Virus record (IMG/VR): IMGVR_UViG_3300042691_011822
Location: 1-28,481 of that record
Reading direction: 5' to 3' (one strand)
DNA: 28,481 nt
Origin: a virus
The position numbers were made by a program, and so were the translations under genes. Each line of letters begins with the position of its first letter. Within the stretch, counting starts at the first letter, position 1. Below the pieces are notes generated by a model. The model saw only the letters and a list, made by a program, of their open reading frames with translations, had not been told where the DNA came from and did no database searches. This document shows positions 1 through 7,256 of this stretch, piece by piece.

Positions 1-2800
1 ATCCGGAAATTCGTTGAAGTATCACTACACGACCTACTGTTGGGGGGTCTGGTAATACAATTGCATTTTTGAACCCAATTCCCGCTCCGCTAGCGGTAAA
101 TGTTACAATATAATCCGTTTCAAACGTTTGCTTTCCGGTTTGGCCGGTTAATACCGCGGCACCGATAGTTCGATAACCTCCAGAGAATGAACCGGATATA
201 TCTAATGTCGTTTTCGGCGAAGTTGTAGCAATTCCAACCTTACTAGATGCTGATGCTGAAATAAATATTTTTGTTGAAAAGTTAGTATACAAATATAAAT
301 CAGACTCATTTCCAGTACCAATAAACATTTTAGGTACAGATGTTGTAGAACCACCAATTGGTGTTGCTTGTATATCTACATTGCCACTTACAGCAAGATT
401 GTCGGCAGATACCGCAGTCGATGCGGTACCATATGTTATCAAAGATAGAGCAGATGTCCCAGAGGTACCTTGTTTAGTAATGCTAAACCTCGAGTAGTAG
501 TCGCCAAACGTAGAATCACCTAGTATATTAAGGAGTGGGCCTTCGGTATTAACAGTAGATGCAATTAATCCAGCAGATCCTGAAACTGTTAAACTAGTCG
601 AGGCCTTCCATTGGTTAGGCGCACCGATTACTACGCCTCCGGAACTAGAAACTACAAGATGATTGTTCCCAACGGTTAAACTTTTTATACCTCCAGATGC
701 TGATACGTTTAACGTTCCATTAATGTTAACATTTTGGTTGAGTGTATTAACATAACTAGCAGTGTTACTAAATGATGCTGATACCGAATTTAGTACATAA
801 CTAGCAGTAGCTGCTGTTGTTGCAAAACTAGAGCTAAGTGCTGAGTCTGCTCTTGAAGCAGATACTGCTCTAGATGCGGAAGTTGCAAAAGATGCTGATA
901 CTGCATTTAGGATGTATGAAGCCGTAGCTGCTGTTGTGACAAAACTTGCACTAAGTGCTGAATCAGCACGTGATGCGGAAGTTGCTCTGGAAGCACTAGT
1001 AGCAAATGAAGAACTTATTGAATTTAATACATATGATGCGGTAGAGGCAAATGATGCAGAAACAACATTACTAGCCCATGATGCTGTTCCAAATAGCGAT
1101 CCGGTGATTCCACCCGTCACAATTAATGAACCAGTAATTTCATAGTTACCCGTTAGTCTAGTACCCCAATTTGCAGCACCATCTGCAGTTTGTGAAATTA
1201 AAACTTTACCAATACCTTGCGTACCATCTTGTAATCGTATAGCATAGTTATTAGTTCCAGATCCGGCTACGCCTTCTAAACCTATATTAATAGTCGCTCC
1301 GGTGGCAGTTGCTTGACCTAAAACACCGACCATAGTGCCGCTGCCTGCTTGTGCAAATCCAAATACCGCAGTACCATTTGCGGTACCGTTATTTGCATAT
1401 ACGGTATATGATTTTGCTGTTTCTAAAATTCCTAGTCTAGCATCAGTTCGTGCAGCTGTACCGATACCTACCGCGCCATCGGATCCGGAGATGAATATTC
1501 TGGCGGATCCGTTGGTTTCTAAATTTAGGTCTTGTGTATCATTAGTTCCTAATAAAGCTGTTGTGCCAAAACTATTACCGCCTCGAATGAAAGCGTTAGT
1601 AGTGGTATTTAGGAATGATGCCGTGCTGGCAAAACTAGATGATAAAGCAGAATCAGATCTAGATGCTGAAACTGCTCTAGATGCGGATGTAGCAAAAGAT
1701 GCAGATACTGCATTGAGTATATACGATGCGGTTGTTGCTGTTGAAGCAAAACTTGAACTCACTGCACTTAAAACATATGATGCTGTGTTAGCGGTAGTTG
1801 CAAAACTGCTAGATACTGCATTCAACACGTAACTTGCTGTTTCAGCAGTATTAACATAACTAGCGGTTATTGAATTATTTGCCCAACTTGCTGTACCTTG
1901 TAGTGATGCAGTTACAGATGTAGCTGTAATATTGCCAGCTACTTGAAGTTTAGCATTTGGAGTTGTTGTTCCAATACCTACATTGTTATTAGAGAACGAT
2001 GCAGTTCCTGGTGTAATTCTAAATTGTTCTGTTAATGTTGCTAATGTGTTTGCTCCGGATGATGTAGGAGCGGTATAGAAAAAGAATCCAGAACTAGGTG
2101 TAGCACCTGCGGCACCATTAGTTTTTATATAAAATAAATTACCACCTCGTTGATTGGACCCGCTATCTAGTATGTAATATGAATTAGATTCTGGGGCTGT
2201 TGAACCTGAGTAATACAAGTTAGAAGCTAAGTAGAGTGTAGAATGAAAACTTGTTTGTCTTATAGTACTAGCTTCGCTACCTGCAGATATTTCTATACGC
2301 ATTCCGCTGCCAGCAATACCCAATTGTTCTCTAGGTGCAGTTGTTCCTATACCAACCTGACCAGAACTTGATACAAATATACGTGTTGATCCTGCAGTTT
2401 CTATGTTTAAGTTTTGTGTATCATTAGTACCTAGAATAGCAGCAGTACCAAAACTATTACCACCTTGTATAAATGCATTTGCTACAAATGATGCTGTACT
2501 AGCAAAACTAGCGCTTACTGCATTTAGGATGTATGAAGCCGTAGTTGCGGTTGTGGCAAAACTTGCACTAAGTGCGGAATCAGCACGTGATGCGGAAGTT
2601 GCTCTAGAAGCTGAAACGGCATTAAGAACATAACTAGCAGTTTGAGCTGTGGTTATAAATGAAGCGGTAATTGCATTTTGTGCCCAACTTGCTGTACCTT
2701 GCAATGACGCAGTTACACCTGTTGTTACAATAAGACTTCCGGTGATATTGGAATTACCTTGGGATTCAAACCCATTTTTTATGCGAAATTCATTTGCCAT
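1..2800 (-). CDS. Large repeat-rich tail fibre protein (3' truncated by window edge)
   Basis: The frame opens at ATG 2800 (MANEFRIKNGF) and stays open to the left edge, giving at least 933 residues; the C-terminus is missing. A leader with AGGGAAAAG precedes the start. Ser/Ala/Thr-rich ASY/ASW repeat blocks lie at about residues 35-107, 296-394 and 567-687, with units such as TASYVLNAVSASF. Between them are fibre modules with GGNSFG (near residues 111 and 400) and VGIGTT-type turns (about 147, 272 and 447, and VGIATTSP at 854), a motif common in phage fibre shafts. The visible end (GRVVILQRISG) resembles the C-terminal region of the 249-aa fibre gene at 6320-7069 (PGRCVEIVRI). The N-terminus matches the next fibre gene upstream (MANEF, then GVTASL, GTASWAQNA). 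Likely role: a distal fibre or receptor-binding component of the virion. The receptor cannot be inferred. An intramolecular chaperone domain could follow beyond the edge. Confidence 0.85.
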   Translation of the reverse strand, partial: MANEFRIKNGFESQGNSNITGSLIVTTGVTASLQGTASWAQNAITASFITTAQTASYVLNAVSASRATSASRADSALSASFATTATTASYILNAVSASFASTASFVANAFIQGGNSFGTAAILGTNDTQNLNIETAGSTRIFVSSSGQVGIGTTAPREQLGIAGSGMRIEISAGSEASTIRQTSFHSTLYLASNLYYSGSTAPESNSYYILDSGSNQRGGNLFYIKTNGAAGATPSSGFFFYTAPTSSGANTLATLTEQFRITPGTASFSNNNVGIGTTTPNAKLQVAGNITATSVTASLQGTASWANNSITASYVNTAETASYVLNAVSSSFATTANTASYVLSAVSSSFASTATTASYILNAVSASFATSASRAVSASRSDSALSSSFASTASFLNTTTNAFIRGGNSFGTTALLGTNDTQDLNLETNGSARIFISGSDGAVGIGTAARTDARLGILETAKSYTVYANNGTANGTAVFGFAQAGSGTMVGVLGQATATGATINIGLEGVAGSGTNNYAIRLQDGTQGIGKVLISQTADGAANWGTRLTGNYEITGSLIVTGGITGSLFGTASWASNVVSASFASTASYVLNSISSSFATSASRATSASRADSALSASFVTTAATASYILNAVSASFATSASRAVSASRADSALSSSFATTAATASYVLNSVSASFSNTASYVNTLNQNVNINGTLNVSASGGIKSLTVGNNHLVVSSSGGVVIGAPNQWKASTSLTVSGSAGLIASTVNTEGPLLNILGDSTFGDYYSRFSITKQGTSGTSALSLITYGTASTAVSADNLAVSGNVDIQATPIGGSTTSVPKMFIGTGNESDLYLYTNFSTKIFISASASSKVGIATTSPKTTLDISGSFSGGYRTIGAAVLTGQTGKQTFETDYIVTFTASGAGIGFKNAIVLPDPPTVGRVVILQRISG
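901..994. repeat. 94-bp direct repeat, copy A (inside fibre gene)
   Basis: This stretch is nearly identical to 2518-2611: I count about 5 differences in 94 positions by eye. The offset of 1617 bp is a multiple of three, so both copies encode the same ASRADSAL/ASY-type repeat in frame. The identity at DNA level exceeds that of other repeat units, suggesting recent duplication or gene conversion. Confidence 0.8.
2518..2611. repeat. 94-bp direct repeat, copy B (inside fibre gene)
   Basis: Partner of the repeat at 901-994, same orientation and same reading frame within the large fibre gene. A more diverged relative lies around 3590-3700 in the neighbouring fibre gene. Confidence 0.8.
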
Positions 2801-2834
2801 ATCTTTTCCCTATCCAAGATTGGTTTAAAAAAAA

Positions 2835-4079
2835 TTAAATACTATTTACGATGGTATTGATAGTCCATCCATTTGACGGAGCTGATGCTGATAGTATCAA
2901 GTCAGATCCATTAACACTCATACCTAATACAAAGCCTGAGGTTGATCCAAAGTCCATAGTAGTAGTTTCTGCATATCTAGCCTCAGATCCTGACCACATA
3001 CCTATAATATGTCCTGCTCGAGCATTCGAACCAGAGCGAATAGTGTAAGCAAAGAATGCACCGTCATAGGTTGCGGTTGGTAAACTATATAGTATAGTAA
3101 CACCAGTGTTTATAGTTGTTTTAACTCCAGCATTGAGAGATTCTCCAACAATTAACGAACCTGTTATGTTAACATTTTGATTAAGCGTGTTTACTGAAGA
3201 TGCTGTGCTGGCAAAACTTGAACTCACTGCATTCAAAACATAGGATGCGGTAGCTGAGGTAGTTGCAAATGAAGAACTTATTGAATTTAATACATATGAT
3301 GCGGTTACAGCATTATTCGCCCAACTAGAAGTACCTAATAAAGAACCTGTGATACTAGGTGCATTGAGACTTCCGGTTACATTTAATGACCCACTAACAC
3401 GTACCGTACCAATTAAAGTTTGTGTATCATTTAACGCATCACCAAATTGGTTGGATCCAGAAGAGTATATTACCGATGCTGTTTCATATACTACATTTAA
3501 ATAAGCAATAGATGCTGTGCCATTTAGTGTTAAGTTACCGTTAAAAGTTAAATCTTGATTTAATGTATTTAAATACGAAGCCGTTGTTGCAAAACTAGAA
3601 CTTACTGCATTGAGTACATATGAGGCAGTTGTAGCTGTTGTGGCAAAACTAGCACTAAGTGCTGAATCAGCTCTTGAAGCAGAAGTTGCTCTGGATGCCG
3701 AAACGGCATTTAATACGTAACTTGCTGTAGCTGCTGAGGTAGCAAATGAAGATGAAACTGCGTTTAATACATAACTAGCAGTAGCCGACGTTGTTGCAAA
3801 TGAAGAACTTACTGAATTAAGAACATAACTTGCAGTTGCTGATGTTGTTGCAAAACTAGCAGAAACTGAATTAACAACATAAGAAGCAGTTTCTGCATAA
3901 CTAGCGCTAACCGAATTAGTAATACTACCAGAGAAGTATGATGCAGTTATGGCATTTTGTGCCCAACTTGCTGTTCCAAATAGAGATGCTGTTACTCCAG
4001 ACGATACATTTAAAGATCCAGTTAACTGCGAGTCTCCAATTACAACTAACCCATTCCTTACTACAAATTCATTTGCCAT
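2835..4079 (-). CDS. Repeat-rich tail fibre protein, paralogue of its neighbours
   Basis: This 414-residue protein begins MANEFVVRNG, with AGGATAAAG upstream of the ATG. Residues 1-40 match the N-terminus of the large fibre gene at 1-2800, probably a shared attachment segment. ASY repeats (TASYVLNAVSSSFAT type) fill roughly residues 45-175 and 250-300. Between them is a module with IYSSGSNQFGD and DTQTLIGT that also occurs in the 611-aa fibre. The last ~92 residues (LYSLPTATYD, then SGSNARAGHI, then NGWTINTIVNSI) match the C-terminus of the 611-aa fibre and are probably the receptor-facing tip. There is no signal peptide or catalytic motif. It is likely a structural virion protein expressed with the other fibres; which structure it forms (fibre or whisker) is unknown. 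Confidence 0.85.
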   Translation of the reverse strand: MANEFVVRNGLVVIGDSQLTGSLNVSSGVTASLFGTASWAQNAITASYFSGSITNSVSASYAETASYVVNSVSASFATTSATASYVLNSVSSSFATTSATASYVLNAVSSSFATSAATASYVLNAVSASRATSASRADSALSASFATTATTASYVLNAVSSSFATTASYLNTLNQDLTFNGNLTLNGTASIAYLNVVYETASVIYSSGSNQFGDALNDTQTLIGTVRVSGSLNVTGSLNAPSITGSLLGTSSWANNAVTASYVLNSISSSFATTSATASYVLNAVSSSFASTASSVNTLNQNVNITGSLIVGESLNAGVKTTINTGVTILYSLPTATYDGAFFAYTIRSGSNARAGHIIGMWSGSEARYAETTTMDFGSTSGFVLGMSVNGSDLILSASAPSNGWTINTIVNSI

Positions 4080-4097
4080 TTTCTTTATCCTATTTTA

Positions 4098-4106
4098 TAT
4101 AAATAT
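4098..4106 (-). promoter_or_regulatory. Candidate promoter element ATATTTATA
   Basis: On the minus strand this reads C-ATATTTATA-TAAAAT, 18 nt before the start codon at 4079, in the gap after the 611-aa fibre gene. It is one of a family of identically oriented sites in this window. Confidence 0.45.
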
Positions 4107-4115
4107 GTTTATAAA

Positions 4116-5951
4116 CTATATTGCTCGTATAATTGATTTTACCGTCCAATTGTCAGTAGCAAATGATCCGGTAAATAGTATTGTGTTTCCTGATATTAAT
4201 GTTGTTAATTGCATTGCCGTTGTGTCTCCGATATCCGTAGTAGATACTTCTGAGTATGAGGCATTAGCTTGATTCCAAACCGTAACAATGTATCCCGCTC
4301 GAGCATTAGACCCGGATTTTGCAGTGTATTCTATATGCAATGAATCATATGATCCTGTAGGTAAACTATATAAAGTATATGATCCAGCTGTTGTGACTAT
4401 TGCATTTGCGGTAGTATGTAATGTTTGCGTTTCTGGGCCGTATGTAATTGGTCCTACAACATTCAAACTACCTGTTATGCCAGCAGAACCGGTGTATGGA
4501 AATGCAGTTCCAGATCCGCTAACATCTATTACAACGGAACTACCTGACAAAAGGCCTAGGTTAGTTAATACGTCTGCAATACCCTGAGATGACGAAACTG
4601 GGCCTTGCGTGTATAGTTTAACCACGTGGCCCGCTTCATTTCGGAAATGTATTGATGCGGTACCAGCTGACGACGTGGCAGAATAAATTGCAACATGTGA
4701 TGCTAAATTTTCTGTTGGGGCACTGCCAGTTTCGATCCAAAAAGTTTTACTCCAAGATTTTGCGGATGTGTTTGGATTGGTACTTAAATATAAATTTCGT
4801 CCGTTTCTTGCATAAAAATATGTAGTGAATTGATCTCGTAATTGAAAACTAGTATATACATCGGATAATCCGGTTTCTCCGAAACTATTTAATCCATAAT
4901 GATAAAATGTACCAGCGAATCCTTCTAACGGGGCAAATGATAACCTATTAGTACTTAATCCGCCGCCAATTAACACATTAGTACCAAACATATATGTTCG
5001 GTTAACAAAATTTGAATATATTTGAAATGCCGGATAGCCATTTTGTGTATCAAAACTAAATGTTCCATCTCCTGATACTGAAAATAAATTAGCTGTGTCT
5101 GTGCTGTTCCTAACTCTAAATGCAGTATCGGTACTTAACGCACCTTGTGCTCTCACATCCAATGGTACCGTGCTGCTACCTATTGCACCGACGCCTAATC
5201 TAGTAACATTCACACTACCTGTTACGCCTAAAGATCCGGTGATTTCTGCAGACCCGGTATATGGGAATGGATCTACGCCGCCTATTACATATGATGCGGA
5301 GGCTGCATATGAAGCCGACGTAATGCTACTAGCACCAAAAGGCCCATAAACTCCAGATGCTGTAATAAATGATGCTGTTGCAGCAAACGATGCAGTTACT
5401 GAATTAGGTGCATATGATGCAGAAATTGCATTTTGTGCTACCGATGCTGATACAGCAAAACTTGAAGTTCCAAGCAATGATCCGGTGATGCTTGGTATAT
5501 TTGCACTGCCGGTTACGTTTAAAGAACCACTAACAATTACTGTTCCGATTAGTGTCTGCGTATCAGTAACAGCGTCTCCAAACTGATTGCTTCCGGATGA
5601 ATATATTACGGACGCAGATTCGTATGTTACATTTAAAAATGCAATAGAAGCCGTACCGTTGATATTAACATTGCCATTAATAGTTTGTGTGCCGGTAAAT
5701 GTGTTGCTGCCGGTGGTAGCAAAATATGAACTTGAATATCCATTTAATAGATTGGCATTTGCTGCGTATGAAGCACTGTCTGTAACAATACCGGTTAATT
5801 GTGATCCGTCGCCAGCAAATGAACCAGTAAATGATCCGGTGGCAATTACAGAAAAGGAACCAGATTCGTTTAAGGAATCGATAATTCTTGTTACATGTTC
5901 TGCTTGAATTACCTGACCGGTAACGATACCTGTTTTACTGATCAATGACAT
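4116..5951 (-). CDS. Tail fibre protein with shared N- and C-terminal modules
   Basis: The protein has 611 residues. The start at 5951 is preceded by AGGA about 9 nt upstream. Residues 1-55 (SKTGIVTGQVIQAEHVTRII, then GSFAGDGSQLTGI) match the N-terminus of the 249-aa fibre gene at 6320-7069, suggesting a shared attachment domain distinct from the MANEF type. A module with IYSSGSNQFGD and DTQTLIGT lies near residues 115-140 and is shared with the 414-aa fibre. ASY repeats are sparser here. A less repetitive middle (about 235-510) carries PFPYTGSAEITGSL and FPYTGSAGITGSL turns. The final ~95 residues (LYSLPTGSYD, then SGSNARAGYI, then NWTVKSIIRAI) are homologous to the 414-aa fibre tip. Likely a virion fibre; the receptor is unknown. 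Confidence 0.85.
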   Translation of the reverse strand: MSLISKTGIVTGQVIQAEHVTRIIDSLNESGSFSVIATGSFTGSFAGDGSQLTGIVTDSASYAANANLLNGYSSSYFATTGSNTFTGTQTINGNVNINGTASIAFLNVTYESASVIYSSGSNQFGDAVTDTQTLIGTVIVSGSLNVTGSANIPSITGSLLGTSSFAVSASVAQNAISASYAPNSVTASFAATASFITASGVYGPFGASSITSASYAASASYVIGGVDPFPYTGSAEITGSLGVTGSVNVTRLGVGAIGSSTVPLDVRAQGALSTDTAFRVRNSTDTANLFSVSGDGTFSFDTQNGYPAFQIYSNFVNRTYMFGTNVLIGGGLSTNRLSFAPLEGFAGTFYHYGLNSFGETGLSDVYTSFQLRDQFTTYFYARNGRNLYLSTNPNTSAKSWSKTFWIETGSAPTENLASHVAIYSATSSAGTASIHFRNEAGHVVKLYTQGPVSSSQGIADVLTNLGLLSGSSVVIDVSGSGTAFPYTGSAGITGSLNVVGPITYGPETQTLHTTANAIVTTAGSYTLYSLPTGSYDSLHIEYTAKSGSNARAGYIVTVWNQANASYSEVSTTDIGDTTAMQLTTLISGNTILFTGSFATDNWTVKSIIRAI

Positions 5952-5981
5952 TTACTAATTTCCTGCTAAATACTTATTTTA

Positions 5982-5990
5982 TATAAATAT
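5982..5990 (-). promoter_or_regulatory. Candidate promoter element ATATTTATA (proximal copy)
   Basis: On the minus strand this reads A-ATATTTATA-TAAAAT, 30 nt before the 611-aa fibre start at 5951. It is identical at most positions to the site at 4098-4106. Confidence 0.45.
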
Positions 5991-5993
5991 TTG

Positions 5994-6320
5994 TTATAAA
6001 TATTTTAAAGTTATTTCTTCATATGGCTGTATATCAGTAACAGCTGTTATTGTTATAATTTCACGATCATCGCAGTATGATGCTATAGCTACAGGATCAT
6101 CCGATGAATTTATATAACTTAAATAATTTAAAGCAATCATCATTTTACCATTAAATGCCCACATGTATTTTTGTAATAAATTTGGATATTCAACTCCGAT
6201 GGGAAAAACGATTGCTGGTGATTGTGTTATTATGTCTCCATTAGCAATATATTCATTACTAAATAAACCAAATTTATGTAACGTCGATGGTCCTACAGAT
6301 AATTTACGGTTTATTAACAT
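5994..6320 (-). CDS. Short SET-domain protein (putative protein-lysine methyltransferase)
   Basis: The 108-residue protein starts at ATG 6320, which overlaps the upstream fibre stop as TGATG. A GTG at 6338 would add six residues but lacks this coupling. The sequence follows the short bacterial SET-domain pattern. KFGLF at 16-20 matches the N-terminal GIGLF strand. NGDII at 27-31 follows. YINSSDDPVA at 69-78 sits where FNHSxxPN is expected. AVTDIQPYEEITLKY at 93-107 matches the C-terminal ARDIKAGEELTYDY segment, with the usual tyrosine at 107. SET proteins transfer methyl groups from SAM to lysine side chains. The canonical NHS histidine is Ser72 and the Asn after Pro is Val77, so activity may be altered. 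It is encoded between fibre genes, so a virion or host substrate is possible but unproven. Confidence 0.7.
   Translation of the reverse strand: MLINRKLSVGPSTLHKFGLFSNEYIANGDIITQSPAIVFPIGVEYPNLLQKYMWAFNGKMMIALNYLSYINSSDDPVAIASYCDDREIITITAVTDIQPYEEITLKYL
5995..6003 (-). promoter_or_regulatory. Candidate promoter element ATATTTATA (distal copy)
   Basis: This second copy lies 43 nt upstream of the 5951 start and overlaps the SET gene stop codon. It makes a tandem pair with 5982-5990, with start-to-start spacing of 13 nt. Confidence 0.35.
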
Positions 6321-7069
6321 CAATATCCGACACCCCACATACTTCCGGTTAATGGTGTTCCTAATGCCATTAGTATTACACTATCACCAACGGTGGAACA
6401 AATAGCTCGATTACCATTGGTTTCGGATTGGTTATTTATCATCAGTGCTGCACCTGTCATCGTAGCAGCTCCAATAACCATTCCGGCGCCGGTACCGGTC
6501 GTTTGTATTCTAACTATTTCTACACATCTACCTGGGGTACTATTCAAAAATGTAGTAATATCAATAGTACATTCAGTGGGTACCGGCGCACTGAGTGTTT
6601 CATCTACAATTAATATCACATCATCTGTAGATGTAATAGTTTGTCCGCCAAAAGGTGTAATATCCGAATCGGTAATATTCAGTACACGATATCTCCTAAC
6701 TCTAGATCCAGATGTTTGTAAAGAGCCTGTTATGATAAGATTTTGATTAAGTGGATTAACATATGAAGCTGTGATAGCAAATGATGCAGACTCAACTGTA
6801 CCTGTTAAATAGCTAGCGCTAGAAGCAAATGATGCCGAACTAATTGTTCCTGTTAAAAAACTTGCTGTAGCAGCATATGATGCCGATGTTGCATTAGTCA
6901 CAGTAATTCCTGTTAACTGTGAGCCATCTCCTTTAAAAGACCCAGAGAAAGATCCGGTGGCTGAAACTGTATCAGTACTGACACTAGTTAATGCATCGAT
7001 AATACGCGTTATGTGTTCTGCTTCAATTAAATTGCCTTCGCCAATTCCTGTCTTATTTATTATCGCCAT
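6320..7069 (-). CDS. Short tail fibre protein
   Basis: The protein has 249 residues and starts MAIINKTGIGEG behind an AAGGATAAATA leader. Residues 1-55 (LIEAEHITRIIDAL, then GSFKGDGSQLTGI) are homologous to the N-terminus of the 611-aa fibre. A short ASY/ASF repeat block follows at about 60-105. The rest (about 125-249) is a compact domain with PGRCVEIVRI and ends GSMWGVGY. That domain resembles the visible end of the large fibre at 1-2800, so this gene may be a minimal fibre: attachment segment, short stalk and tip. The stop overlaps the SET-domain start as TGATG, implying translational coupling. The start lies within the end of the 67-aa gene upstream (17-nt overlap). Confidence 0.8.
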   Translation of the reverse strand: MAIINKTGIGEGNLIEAEHITRIIDALTSVSTDTVSATGSFSGSFKGDGSQLTGITVTNATSASYAATASFLTGTISSASFASSASYLTGTVESASFAITASYVNPLNQNLIITGSLQTSGSRVRRYRVLNITDSDITPFGGQTITSTDDVILIVDETLSAPVPTECTIDITTFLNSTPGRCVEIVRIQTTGTGAGMVIGAATMTGAALMINNQSETNGNRAICSTVGDSVILMALGTPLTGSMWGVGY

Positions 7070-7256
7070 TATTTATCCTTTTTTTATACATGGGCCAATT
7101 TTTAGTTTTTTCATTCAGCCAAGCTTCTCGATCATCACATCCACAATCTTCATCTAGAATCTGTGCTATGCGTTTTGCAATTTGATCTAAACCAGTTGCA
7201 CTAGTTATTTTTTTGATATCGCTACCCAATCCTATTTTATTTGTATCTTGATCCAT
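7053..7256 (-). CDS. Small conserved phage protein with CGC motif
   Basis: The product has 67 residues. The start at 7256 is preceded by GGTGA and overlaps the nucleotidyltransferase stop by 20 nt; the end overlaps the 249-aa fibre start by 17 nt. The sequence has an N-terminal helix-like half (GLGSDIKKITSATGLDQI) and then DCGCDDREAWLNE. A small protein with a GLGD...TGI start and a CGC..R...LN signature recurs, from memory, near structural genes of Bacteroidota phages. Its function is not known. The two closely spaced cysteines could bind metal or form a dimer, but this is speculation. The position between a nucleotidyltransferase and fibre genes suggests expression with the structural genes. 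Confidence 0.65.
   Translation of the reverse strand: MDQDTNKIGLGSDIKKITSATGLDQIAKRIAQILDEDCGCDDREAWLNEKTKNWPMYKKRINNGDNK

Noticed and set aside
1335-1832. Plus-strand frame of 165 codons opposite the large fibre gene
   Set aside because: It is the antisense of the ASY-type repeats, which avoid stops on the other strand; it has no plausible start signal and its repeats mirror the minus-strand gene.
901-2611. Repeats resembling a CRISPR array or a diversity-generating retroelement
   Set aside because: The repeats are inside an open reading frame and in frame, lack regular unique spacers, and no reverse transcriptase or cas gene is present.
4098-4106. Reading these sites as T4 late promoters (TATAAATA) on the plus strand
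   Set aside because: The sequence TATAAATA is there, but it would drive transcription antisense to the gene downstream in nearly all cases; the orientation bias points to the complementary strand.
6320-6338. GTG at 6338 as start of the SET-domain gene
   Set aside because: It adds six residues inside the fibre gene end; ATG 6320 overlaps the fibre stop as TGATG and fits the family start better.
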